DNA from: Terana coerulea
Taxonomy: Eukaryota > Basidiomycota > Agaricomycetes > Polyporales > Phanerochaetaceae
DNA length: 19,806 nucleotides
Assembly (NCBI GenBank): GCA_024811115.1
Contig: JAKOGH010001018.1
Coordinates: 1 to 19,806, forward strand
Direction of reading: 5' to 3'
The notes under the pieces are model-generated. The model saw only the letters and a list, made by a program, of their open reading frames with translations. It searched no databases and was not told where the DNA came from. Numbering within the stretch: the stretch's first letter is position 1; the number at the start of each line of letters is the position of its first letter. This document shows positions 7,812-16,830 of this stretch, in pieces. A program made the translations under genes and the position numbers.

Positions 7812-10300
7812 TCAAGCGTGGAAGGACTTACGAAGGGGTTGCCGGGCGTATGAGCGCTCCGCATTACCACTAGCAATGGTCCAGGGTGAAACAAGCCTCA
7901 AGTGCACTGTCTGCCTCTGAATGACAGTTTCCAACCGCATATCCCACTGTAGCGCGCGCAATGAGAGGAAGCAGTGGCGTGATTGCGCGAGCAGCTTACT
8001 ATGGCTGCTGACGAGACGTGCTCCTCTTCTGGCATAACAAAAGTGGATAAAATCTCGAACTTGTGAAGCTGGTCTGCACAACCCTTTTCCTTCCCGACAT
8101 CACGGTTGTGGCGTTCATGTAAGAGGACTGCGAAAGGTAATTAGGAACGGACTTGACATGCAAAAGAGTGCGTAAGGCAGGTACCTCGGATAGTAACAGA
8201 ACGACCTGGTAAAATTCTTCCCTCAGTGGGCCCTGCAGCAAACCATGGGTAACACTTCGTATGTTCACATTTGAGCCTTGAGTGATTTCGAAACCATCCA
8301 CCTACCTGAGCAGGGGCTGCAATGATCTTGAAGGCGACAGCCGGCAGCTCTGGTGCGGCTGATAGTTTTAAGAGCTTCTGCATGTAACTTGAGGAAGTTG
8401 CGATCGTAGCTTAAGAATAATGTCAGATCAATGAGATAGTGTGTAGTACGAGAATCTTACATGAAAAATCCAGGAAGTCCGGCAAACACATCTCGATTGG
8501 TGCAACTAAGGGATGTACCACGGATCCTGGGCTGCTCGAGCCACGGAGGCTGTATGTGCAAGCGACTGCGAAAAGGCGGCGGGATCTTATTGACCATGTA
8601 AGCAATGGATGGTGTATTACACGCACGTTCTTTCGAGAAAATTGAGTCTTCGGACCTCCCAGTCCACTATGGTAACAGTCAGCAAACGACACATCTTGCC
8701 AAGAATGGCATATGATATCCTCCATCGATTTGTTCTTCTCTTCGGCTGCAATGACAGTGAGCAAGAAGAGCGCTGCATGTTCGCAATTTTGAGACTCGGC
8801 GGCATTGTCAGGTTTGCCGGGTACAGTTGCTACATGCCACTATCATAACAGAACGTCCTCCTAGATTGATAGACGAGTCACTCACCGATGTGAACAGGTA
8901 AAGACTTGTCCGGCTCTATTCTACCAGCCGATGGTGTGACGGTTAATAGCTTACAGTTCGACAAACCGCTATCGGTAAGTCAAGCAAGCGCTGTGGGTAC
9001 ATTGGGGCCCGCACCTCGGGAGCTGTTGTTGCAACAATGAACGCGATAGGCGGTAAAAACGGCTTGGCTAATATGGTGATAGCCTTGCGTTGGCTACTTA
9101 TCGGGGATACTGACGGAGCTAGCAATGCCCTCACAGACACCTGCTACTAGGTACAATGAATGGAACATACCAATGAAATCCAAGAATCCAGTCAACGTGG
9201 CTATATTTGGAGGGTCCACACTTCGTATAGCTATCATGGTTGCTAACCCATGGATTAGCGGTGCTAGCCAATAGATGTAAGCAACGTACTAGGTCGGCCA
9301 ATAGAATTCCCTTGTCTTCTGCAGTAATGACGGTATAAAGTATGACAATGCTGTCATTCCACTCTGCTTGTAAGATGTCAAAATTCCTCGGACAGACTTT
9401 GCGAATACTACATTAACGTAGATGAGTATGGAAGATTGTGGTGCAACGCACCACGGATTACTAGAGTCTGTCCCGCTTCAACTCTGCCATTACATTCTCC
9501 GCTCACGCTTTCAAACCTGAACTGCCAGGGGATGGTGAGTTCTGACGCGAGAACTCTCACCGCGATCGACTTCGAATGTGGATTGACCACTTTGATGTCC
9601 TCAAGGCGACAGTTTCGGCGATATTCCACAAAGGCCGACGGTGCTGTACTACACTCAGCAAGAGATGCTTAAAAGTCAATGATACTTATGAGCGAAAGGC
9701 AAAGCATTCCAGGAGTATGGTATCGCCTTGTGGCCACCTGGGTGTGGGCGCCGACCTTAGCAGGGATTTAACCGAGTGATCTTCCCACTAAGAGACGCTC
9801 AGAAATGAGTCCCAAACGTAATTTACATAGAGCGCAACGTACGAAAGGTAAAGCATCCCAGAGTATGGCATCGGCTTGTGTCCATCTGGGTGAGGGCAAC
9901 TCTGTTACGATTTCAACCTCTGCTTTCGACTGCTCTTTCCGAGTCCAGTAAGAGGCGCTTAGAAATAGTTCTCAAACATAAGTTACGTAGAGCGCAACGT
10001 ACAAGATCAGCGAGAGGTATGTCGTACACATCCGGAGAGAGCAGAACACTCTGAGTCCACATGTAGACCGGTTTTCCATAGCCTGCGAATTCAGCGTAGT
10101 CGAACACTGGGAATATAATCAGTACACCATCGATTCTTGCCGGTAAGATCGTCACCTGTATGCACAGTGGGTGCGGGTTATGCATCGTTGCAATTATCAC
10201 TGCCGGCACTGGCACTTCAGGCCGGCTCGCACCAGTGTCCGATGCTGGTATTGAGCTCAGTCTAGCAGATTTGGCTCGAGCACAGAGGGAAACGTACAAT
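7812..10300 (-). CDS. Multi-domain VAP/MSP (PapD-like) protein, about four MSP domains; start not resolved
   Basis: MSP domains are immunoglobulin-like folds; in VAP proteins they bind FFAT peptides at ER contact sites. Four units read leftward. A: 10155-10003, with TQSVLLSPD and PLADL. B: about 9650-9453 and 9396-9290, with NPHSKSIAV, GRVEAGQTLVIR, TVITAEDK, LLADL. C: about 9090-9015, 8949-8886 and from 8829, with FIVATTAPE, GRIEPDKSL, TVIAAEEKNKSMEDI. D: to 8306, 8254-8185, 8127-8000 and 7946-7812, with LPAVAFKII, GRILPGRSVTI, KFEILSTFV, then a VAP-like tail and stop at 7812. Introns of 51-65 nt recur at matching places (before the GR(I/V)xPG strand and after V(H)I/VIR), and the exons within B, C and D are in phase. 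Links between units and the N-terminus were not solved, so it may be one gene or tandem single-domain genes, some decayed. No transmembrane anchor is visible at the C-terminus. Function beyond the fold is not inferred. Confidence 0.6.
9692..10002 (-). repeat. Tandem duplication of a roughly 150-160-bp intron-exon unit inside the MSP gene
   Basis: 9843-10002 and 9692-9842 are diverged direct copies. On the minus strand each starts with the donor-like GTACGTTGCGCTCT and ends with a conserved block around CCCAGRTGG...CACAAG and GCTTTRCCTTTCG. The first copy starts exactly at the end of the PLADL exon of MSP unit A. The donor GTACGTTGC is also found after LLADL of unit B, so this junction is ancestral to both units. 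Protein sense of the duplicated block is unclear. Confidence 0.6.
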
Positions 10301-11847
10301 CAGACCTCCGGATGTCCCACATGCGAACCATCTCAACCATGGAGGTTTGCATCCTGAGCCCTGGTACGAAAGGATGGTGAGAAAACGGGCAAGAGTTCAG
10401 GATAGATGGAAACATACCTGACTACTCTCTCATCGGGTGTGCTGGGGGACTGAAGGGGTGCAGGAAGACGACTGCTGCGTGCAGTATCGATCTCATAGCG
10501 TCACATGACAAGCTTTCCCTCAACGTCCTTTACACGCGGTCCATGCTGCCAAAGAAGCTTCGACTATCAGTAGACTTCGATTTATTGATTTTGGCCTCCT
10601 TGCTTTACGTCTGTCAAGGAACATTTCGATTTCAAAACCGGCGCTTCTACCTCACGTCATACAGAAGTCTGAACGACTATGTAGTCTCCCTAGGCAGAGT
10701 AGACAGACTCAGATGTGACGGACGGTCGTCTGTCTGACGTCTGCTTTTTCAACCGGGGTCTTAGGCACTAGTCCGCCATCAGCCGACATGCCGCTTACTC
10801 AGAGGCCAAGCAACACCAAACAACGCGATGTTCAACGCGTAGAGGACCGTACAATATCCCACTGCACTCGCGTTCTGCGTGCCTACTTGTACACATATGT
10901 TTTCTCAATAACATATACCCCTCTGGAACTTACCAGAAGGGATAAGAATTGCCATTCGCTTCACTGCGCCTGGTCTAGTAATTAATCAAACCATCCAGAA
11001 CTATGTGGTCTTGCCCAGCGTAGAAGTGTTTATTTGGGATGAGTAAGAGGCTAATACAGACATCTCTAAAGGTATTTAATTGCTGTTGAACGTGTGCTGT
11101 GAAGCTCCAGGCTGAAACGCTAACCAAGGCGTGGGAGAGGCTGATGCCCAGCTGATGCCCTGCGTCCGGGGCCTGCCTGAGCAGTGATTTTCAGTCAAGT
11201 GCTGCAGAAAAGAGACAAAGGTGTACCTATTGAAGGTGGTTCCTATGTTGTTGTATGATATGCGGAGGCTCGTCAGTGTCTTGTCACAGCATCGTCGTCT
11301 TCTCCGGTGACAGAGGCAGCAGAGCGAGGGAAAGGCGCTTGATGACTAATACATCCAAATCGAGCGAGAATCGCCATATATGGGACTAGTGCTTAAGGCC
11401 CACGCGTCAGAAAACAGACTACGACTATGCTAACTCACAGATATTTCCTACGGCTGGAGCTTGGCCGACCGAGGACGCCACATTCTCGCTACGAACGATA
11501 GTTTAAAGCAACGTGGCCAGGACGAAGCAAATGACGCCTCTAGGAAAGTCGCCACGGCCTTTTATTTTGGCTGTTGTATTATTTTTCAAGGGCCACACCC
11601 GAGACCGCACATTACGAGCTCTGCTACAGACGTATTTCGCCAACCTCTGAACAAAAGGCGGTGTATGAACTAGTACAAGGTCTGTTGAGCACAGCCATGG
11701 ATGGTACAATAAAGTACTCACAAGCACACATGGTCGCCACAAAGAGACAACAGACCAAGTAACCGTAGGCGCCCACGTCTGGACGTACATAAGATCGAGG
11801 TCTAACGTCTACCTTGTCAGAATACTCCCAACATTTTCACTCGCCAC
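10301..11847. other. Gene-poor interval; nothing recognised
   Basis: About 1.5 kb with only short open frames (up to 95 codons), none resembling a known family on either strand. The right-hand part of the MSP gene's 5' region may reach to about 10450. A 10-bp direct repeat of CTGATGCCCAG type near 11140-11160 is the only local pattern. It could contain decayed sequence or promoters for the flanking divergent genes. Confidence 0.4.
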
Positions 11848-13033
11848 ATGATGGATCCATCCAAGCAGCCCGAATCGACATTCACAGCGCCTTTGAATAC
11901 TCTCAAGCGAGTGCTCCCCGTTCTCTTTGCAGCAATGAAGCCAAACCGCCGCACCCAGCCATCGAAGACATGCCAGGTCTTGCCAGTGCTTGATCGACAG
12001 CACGCCATACACGTCGAGAAAATGTGCGCGTTGGTTGAGGAGCACGCGCCGAGCCTGGAGTCCGAGAACTTTGACTGGCGCCGGTGGCGGTGATCCAGGA
12101 GTACGCGGGCTGCAAGGAGGAGAAGATGCCGGCGGTGCAGGTGCAGGTATTGCGGCTGGCGCACACGCTGAAGGTGCCCGCGCCGCGCATCTTGTGCACG
12201 CTGCCGATTCCCCGCGCGCCCACGGATGGCCTCGGGCAACAATGCGGCCTCAACTTCGGCGACCCGCGGTACCTCGTCTACCACCAGGCCTTCCGCCACA
12301 TCACGCGCGACCACTCGCCAGTCGGGACCGCACAGAAGCTCTGGGGCGCAATGACGCCGTTCTTCCGGACGCGGCTCATGCGGCAGTTGAAGGAGATTGT
12401 GACGACGCTTGCGGCGGTGCCGGACGCGCGCGGCGCGGAGTTCGAGGAGAAGATGAGCGCGCTGGACACGACGGCGCTGCTCAGGCGGATGCCGCTGTCG
12501 TATCGGTTTGCCACAGAAAACGAGCATGAGCCTAGTTCACTGGTCGAATACTACCGCCATCACCATGTTGTGGACATCGAGACGTACAAGGGGACCCGAC
12601 AAAGAAGGTGTTGGTCGTCGCTCAGCACTGCGTCCCAGATGGGATGTACCGGCATATTAGGAAGGCGTTCGAGATGCCAGAGGGCAGGACCGAGTGGAAG
12701 ATGAAGTTCGCCCATGGCCGCCTGACGCCAAAAAGCGTTGTGTGCGATGCTGGCGGGAACGTCCTGGGAATCGAGCGCTGGGAATGCGCAGGGTACTGGC
12801 CGGAGTGGTGGGAGGCCGTGCGGGCCATGCGTGGAAGGCGGTTTGATGGGGTACACATACCGGACTGGGACGAGCTACTTCTTGAGAACGGCGTGTTCGA
12901 GATGGAGCTGAAGGACTGGTATCCAAGCTTCATCCAGATCGAGAACCTTATCGACGACCTGAGGACGACGTCAGAGTATGGCTACGAATGGCGGGTTCGG
13001 TCGCAGGCAGAACGGTTCATCAAGTTCATGTAA
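11848..13033 (+). CDS. Aminoglycoside-phosphotransferase (APH)-like fold protein lacking kinase catalytic residues; two 1-nt frame breaks
   Basis: GC-rich, coding-like throughout with no intron. Three frames carry one continuous protein: 11848 to about 12083, about 12084-12592, and 12593-13033. If one base were missing at the G pair near 12083 and one in the GGGG at 12590-12593, the reading frame would be 396 codons exactly. APH features: VPAPRI segment (helix/strand before the hinge), repeated LxxQL helices, HG-loop at 12713-12736 and the GIxxWExAGYWPEWWE block at 12767-12811, diagnostic for fungal APH-family proteins. Active kinases have HGDLxxxN and IIDWE; here the loop reads HGRLTPKS (Asp to Arg at 12719-12721, Asn to Ser at 12734-12736) and GIERWE (Asp to Arg at 12776-12778). 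A phosphotransferase reaction is therefore not predicted. The start at 11848 or the adjacent ATG 11851 is equally plausible. Alternatives: degenerating gene, or pseudokinase with errors in the assembly. Confidence 0.7.
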
Positions 13034-13237
13034 ATGTCAGAGGAAGGGTCGGCTTGGGAAGAGTATGAGTGTGTCATGGATTAGCATGTGTTCGTAGACT
13101 TTTGGTTGTCCTTCAGGATGTGCAATACTATGTGGTGTTATGAGATTTAGAGCTAGTCGCCACTGTGACTGAATGAACGTACCGTAGGCGTTCGCATAGC
13201 TTGAAGTTCATAGGTCACCGCGACGGGCACGGCCCAT

Positions 13238-13590
13238 TATCTCTTCAAAGAAGTTTTCGCTTCAAGGGATGGCACGGCGTTCACCAGAATCATCTTGTGG
13301 CAGGGCTTGTTGGTGGTAGCACTGAAAAGAGCGCACACGACGTGAGCATTTCGGTACGGAATCCTACGGTAATGTGGTACTCACTCGTCCGACCGCACGA
13401 GCAGGCCAACGACTTCCTCTCGCTTCAGACCGAAGATATGTCCCATCGACATAAAGAGGTCGCCAAAGCTGAACGCGTCCCATTGGGTCAGGTCGACACC
13501 ACTGCACGCGCAAACTGCGGCAACGTGCCCTTGAGAGAGACATGCTCAAGCCGCTTCAGAGTGTCAGAAAAGAAGTTGCAGAGCGTGGGC
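13238..13590 (-). pseudogene. Two terminal exons of an unrecognised gene
   Basis: On the minus strand an exon from about 13580 to 13385 reads a protein-like stretch with LTQWDAFSFGDLFMSMG and GLKREEVVGLLVRSD. A 63-nt intron (13384-13322, GTGAGT...TTTCAG) joins it in phase to 13321-13238, with NKPCHKMILVNAVPS and a TAA stop. I do not recognise the family. No start codon or upstream exon can be linked in frame. The hAT-type MITE begins 100 nt upstream at 13697, so the 5' part may be displaced or lost. Splice-consistent reading supports a genuine former or current gene. Confidence 0.45.
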
Positions 13591-13688
13591 ATCGTTTGTC
13601 GGCGCATAGTGACAGTAAGTAGAGGCAGGATAGGTTTTCATGTGCTTCCGAGTCTGCGCTTGAAGTGGCAACGCGCAGCGCTTCCAAA

Positions 13689-13696
13689 GCGCTTCC
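13689..13696 (+). repeat. Left 8-bp target-site duplication (GCGCTTCC) of the hAT MITE
   Basis: Identical to 14368-14375 and immediately adjacent to the element end. Confidence 0.85.
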
Positions 13697-14367
13697 TAGT
13701 GTTGCCGTGACCTGACTGGAAAGTCGCAAGTCATCAAAGTCAAGTCACACCGCAGTCAAGTCACGTCAATTCATTGGCTGGTGCGTCGGCTTGACTCGGC
13801 TTCGACTTGACTTGTGACTGCAGTCACGACTGTATCCCGAATTGGAAGGTACTGGTCACCCTTGGCGCAAATCGTGCTTTACGGCCCTCAAATGAGATAA
13901 AATACTCGCTGAGCCCATTTAACATCATTTTAATGCATCTGTCATTTATTATATACCCTTTTGCTGCCGCGAGAGCGTGCAACAAGTGAGACTGCGAACG
14001 TTAGCTTTAGGCGCCCATCGGGAGCTGGTGCGCGGATCAGCATTATTAGCGCCGCACTTTGATGGAGAAGCCGGTGCCATCTCCGACGTTTGCAGTCGAA
14101 TTTCACGTCCCTGCAGCAATACTATGTAGGTAGAGATACTAGGATACGTCATGAGTAATCCATAGAGCATTCACCCACCACGAAAATACAGGTATGTGGC
14201 TCAAAGGCTGCGGAACTCACTCTGAAGTCTGTCGGGGACTGACTGAAGTCGACTGAAGTTGCAGTCAAGTTGATCGGGAACGACTTGACTTGACTTGACT
14301 GTCCCAAAAAGGATCAGTCATCAAAAGTCAAGTCACAGTCAATTCAATTCAAGTCACGGCAACACTA
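13697..14367. mobile_element. hAT-superfamily MITE (671 bp)
   Basis: The ends are perfect 15-bp inverted repeats starting TAGTGTTGCCGTGAC, matching the hAT end rule YAGNG. They are flanked by an exact 8-bp direct repeat GCGCTTCC (13689-13696 and 14368-14375), the hAT target-site size. Both subterminal 130-bp zones are packed with AAGTCA / TGACTT hexamers in both orientations, as expected for hAT transposase binding sites. The interior has no transposase-like frame (longest 73 codons), so it is non-autonomous. Confidence 0.88.
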
Positions 14368-14375
14368 GCGCTTCC
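14368..14375 (+). repeat. Right 8-bp target-site duplication (GCGCTTCC) of the hAT MITE
   Basis: Direct copy of 13689-13696 abutting ...CAACACTA at 14367. Confidence 0.85.
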
Positions 14376-15063
14376 CCACTCAACTGAGCGCTTGCCGCAA
14401 TAGGAAGGCGGAGGCTTTGCCTACCCGCCAATCAGCGCCCAGCAAACTCTGTCATTTACTACTCCTTCGTTTTCCTCCATATTAGTTTGCTCCCTATGGG
14501 TCGCCTCAAGGCCTAAAAGCTTAGTCTCGAGGCCTTGCGTGTATCTCCGTGGTATCCTATCGAAGGTATTAGAAAGATGAGTTCTAGGACTGGACGTATG
14601 AGAGCCTAGATTCCCGGGAATCACATCTCCGAATTGCGTTTTCTTCAAGTTCGTGTGACGTGTACAGTGGCGCGCGCACTACGTACGAGGGATCTCAGCG
14701 TGAGCAACAGTGACCTCCTATATGAAAGACGTTAACGACTGAACGCTGCGAACAGGAAAGCCGCTTTCTACTACACGAGGATGAATTCGTCTGTGGCTAT
14801 AGAGCTTTCCCAGATGCTTTCTTCTATGCCTCGTCTGGCTGCCAAAGCCTCACTTTGTGGTGCGTAGATATACGCCGTTCTTTCTGGTTATGTGTACTGA
14901 TGCTCTTGCTAAGAAAGCTGGGAGTTGTTGCACGACGTCAGGGGGTCTTATGATGCGTACGCCGACGAGGGTGGCGATTTCGACGCCCATTAGAATATTA
15001 CCAAGGCCCGTCTTCGCTCGAATACAGGCATGAAGCGCACGCTGTCAGGGAGCTTCATGGCCT
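14376..15063. other. Interval without a recognised gene
   Basis: Short frames only (up to 75 codons). A frame near 14918-14990 has an acidic, Asp/Tyr/Gly-rich run but ends at a stop and has no family resemblance I can name. It may include the promoter and an undetected first exon of the I66-like gene. Confidence 0.4.
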
Positions 15064-15794
15064 TTGCCAATCAGTCTACGAGGATTGAAGCCTGCCATCT
15101 TGAGAGAGCAGGGAAGAGAGGTATACATACTTCTCCTTGAAGGACCCTACCCGACAGCAACCCCCGCACCTCTCAAGCTCCAGATTCTTTCCATAATTAT
15201 TTGCCACGACGTCTTGAAAATAGCGACTACGCGATCAGCAGTGGCCGCGGCTGCTCCATCGGGGACCCGGAGCTTCCGAAGCACAGACAACTCGCAACCG
15301 GTAAGCATAGCTAAACTTATGCATTAGCGTGCCTCGGCTCACTGCCTGCAAAAGACCTGGACGCTCGAGACGATCGACGATGAGAAGTACAACATGAAGA
15401 CAGGCGGCTTCTATGTCGGGTACTAACCCGATGGCGACCTCCTTGCGTTCTCGTGGAGGACACGCCCAAAGCGCAGAGTGGTTCGTCACCACCGTTCCCC
15501 AGCAGGGCGATAACGCTGACATGTAAGTTCTCCAACTGTGCTCTTGTAAGGCAGGGATGCTCAAGTCTGTAGTTAATATGCAGTATTCAATCAGCCAGTG
15601 ACGAGTCCAGTGGGTGGAATGCTAGCGATGACGAGAACCAGCAGGTACGCTGTCTGCCCACTTCCATTACCGGCCAATGTAGTGACAAGAACCAATATGC
15701 TTAAGGTCACTGTTAGGCAACTTATCAGCATCTCTAGCATTCCTCCCCACTACCTTAAGCTTCCCCGTTTGTCTTCGTCATCGCCCAGGCTTAG
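15064..15794 (+). pseudogene. Peptidase inhibitor I66-like (fungal beta-trefoil serine protease inhibitor), damaged
   Basis: I66 inhibitors are small cytosolic beta-trefoil proteins of mushrooms that block trypsin-like proteases. The exon ending at 15300 joins in phase across a 54-nt intron (15301-15354) to TWTLETIDDEKYNMKTGG. Later segments AEWFVTTVPQQGDNAD, then (after an intron starting at 15522, GTAAGT) SASDESSGWNASDDENQQ, and a C-terminal FVFVIAQA before TAG at 15792 follow the family's order W-x-LE, GG-x-x-VG, W-V-T-x-VPQxG, GW, FVF. Breaks: TAA at 15424-15426 within the expected GxYVGxxxDG stretch, and a frame change between about 15450 and 15475. The start is not resolved; 15064 is only the upstream limit of the open frame. 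Ricin-B-type lectins share the fold, but the VPQxG motif favours I66. Confidence 0.5.
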
Positions 15795-16527
15795 TAGATC
15801 TGTAATAATAGTTCTCCAAATGGTCTAGCACTGACTTGTTTGTGTCTCACCGGCTCTAGCGTGAGCGTTGAATGTGAAGTAACTAAGTGCTATGCTACGT
15901 GTAGAGGTGTATACTATGCTAAAACGATGGCGCTGTCCACGACGCAACTTTGGACGGTAAGTGGCGGTGAGTCGTACAATGCCCTGTGCTCAAGTATCGT
16001 TGCGCCGCGCAATATCAAGGCGTTCTATGTACTCTGTCGAAACTTTAGGCTAGTCGACAAGAGCGCGAGGTCCACAGTCTTGCACATGCGCGTCTAGATG
16101 TGGTGGCATATGGAGATGCAGCGGCGGGACGCCCGACCGACGCTTTCCTTTCTAGGTTAGCGTTAGCCTGAGGTAAGCTCGGAAACTCCCGCATCTCCAG
16201 AGCCGACGACTCGGCACAATTTGCGAATTCAAGCTTTGTCTGTTCCGCCAAACTTGAGCACCTCGTCCGGTGTTGTCAACCCTACCGGCATGGCACCGCC
16301 TCGGCACAGCACGTTGAGTCATGGGGCTGTTGGTATCAAGTTCAGCGATAATGGAGTGCTCAGAGTGTGAGAGTCCACGCCACACATTCGACTCGGAATT
16401 GCGTCCAGCCCTGGGAATCACTTCGCCTCATCTTGTTCGTCATGTTCTCAGTGATCTGGAGGGTCACTACTACTGAAGTAAGTGGCATAGCGTCCAACAT
16501 ATGAAACAAAGTTAACATATTTTAGTG
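15795..16527 (+). other. Unassigned region with a possible C-terminal coding piece ending at 16370
   Basis: A plus-strand frame ending TGA at 16368-16370 reads a serine/proline-rich stretch with VVNPTGMAPPRHSTLSHGAVG, which resembles the variable tail of a membrane protein more than random sequence. No start, no domain and no clear upstream exon were found. The rest shows nothing I can support. Confidence 0.25.
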
Positions 16528-16566
16528 TACGATCGTTGTACCAATCTGGCAGTCAGGCTTCTATCT
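16528..16566 (+). repeat. Upstream block shared by both DUF6533-like copies (copy 1)
   Basis: CCAATCTGGCAGTCAGGCTT at 16541 corresponds to the same sequence with one change at 18641. It lies 290 nt before the copy 1 ATG, so the tandem duplication carried at least 300 bp of upstream DNA. Confidence 0.55.
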
Positions 16567-16830
16567 GCCAACTTGCCATTACATCTCTCTGCGCCACGGA
16601 TGTCGTGGCTGGAGTGTGAGTGCATGTCCCGAGTACGCAATCTTGGTCTTGCTTTTGGTAAGTTCGGCATCACATTATGGGGCTCGGTTTGCTGAGACTG
16701 TTGATGAACGTCTCCGTACCTGTACTTAGGCTCGCCATGCTCGAGTGCGGCAGAGGAACAACTGCCGCGCTTCCACGCATTCCTCAGCCTATAAGCTTCC
16801 CCGTCACGATTTTGCATTCCAGGTAGCAAC

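Noticed and set aside
11817..12527. 236-codon minus-strand open frame
   Set aside because: Arg/His-rich shadow of the GC-rich APH-like gene on the other strand; no domain or splice logic.
12078..12596. Programmed ribosomal frameshifting in the APH-like gene
   Set aside because: Neither junction has a usual slippery heptamer or an obvious downstream structure; missing single G bases explain both breaks more simply.
13201..13710. 169-codon plus-strand open frame
   Set aside because: Opposite the spliced minus-strand exons and crosses into the hAT MITE boundary at 13697, so it is not a coherent gene.
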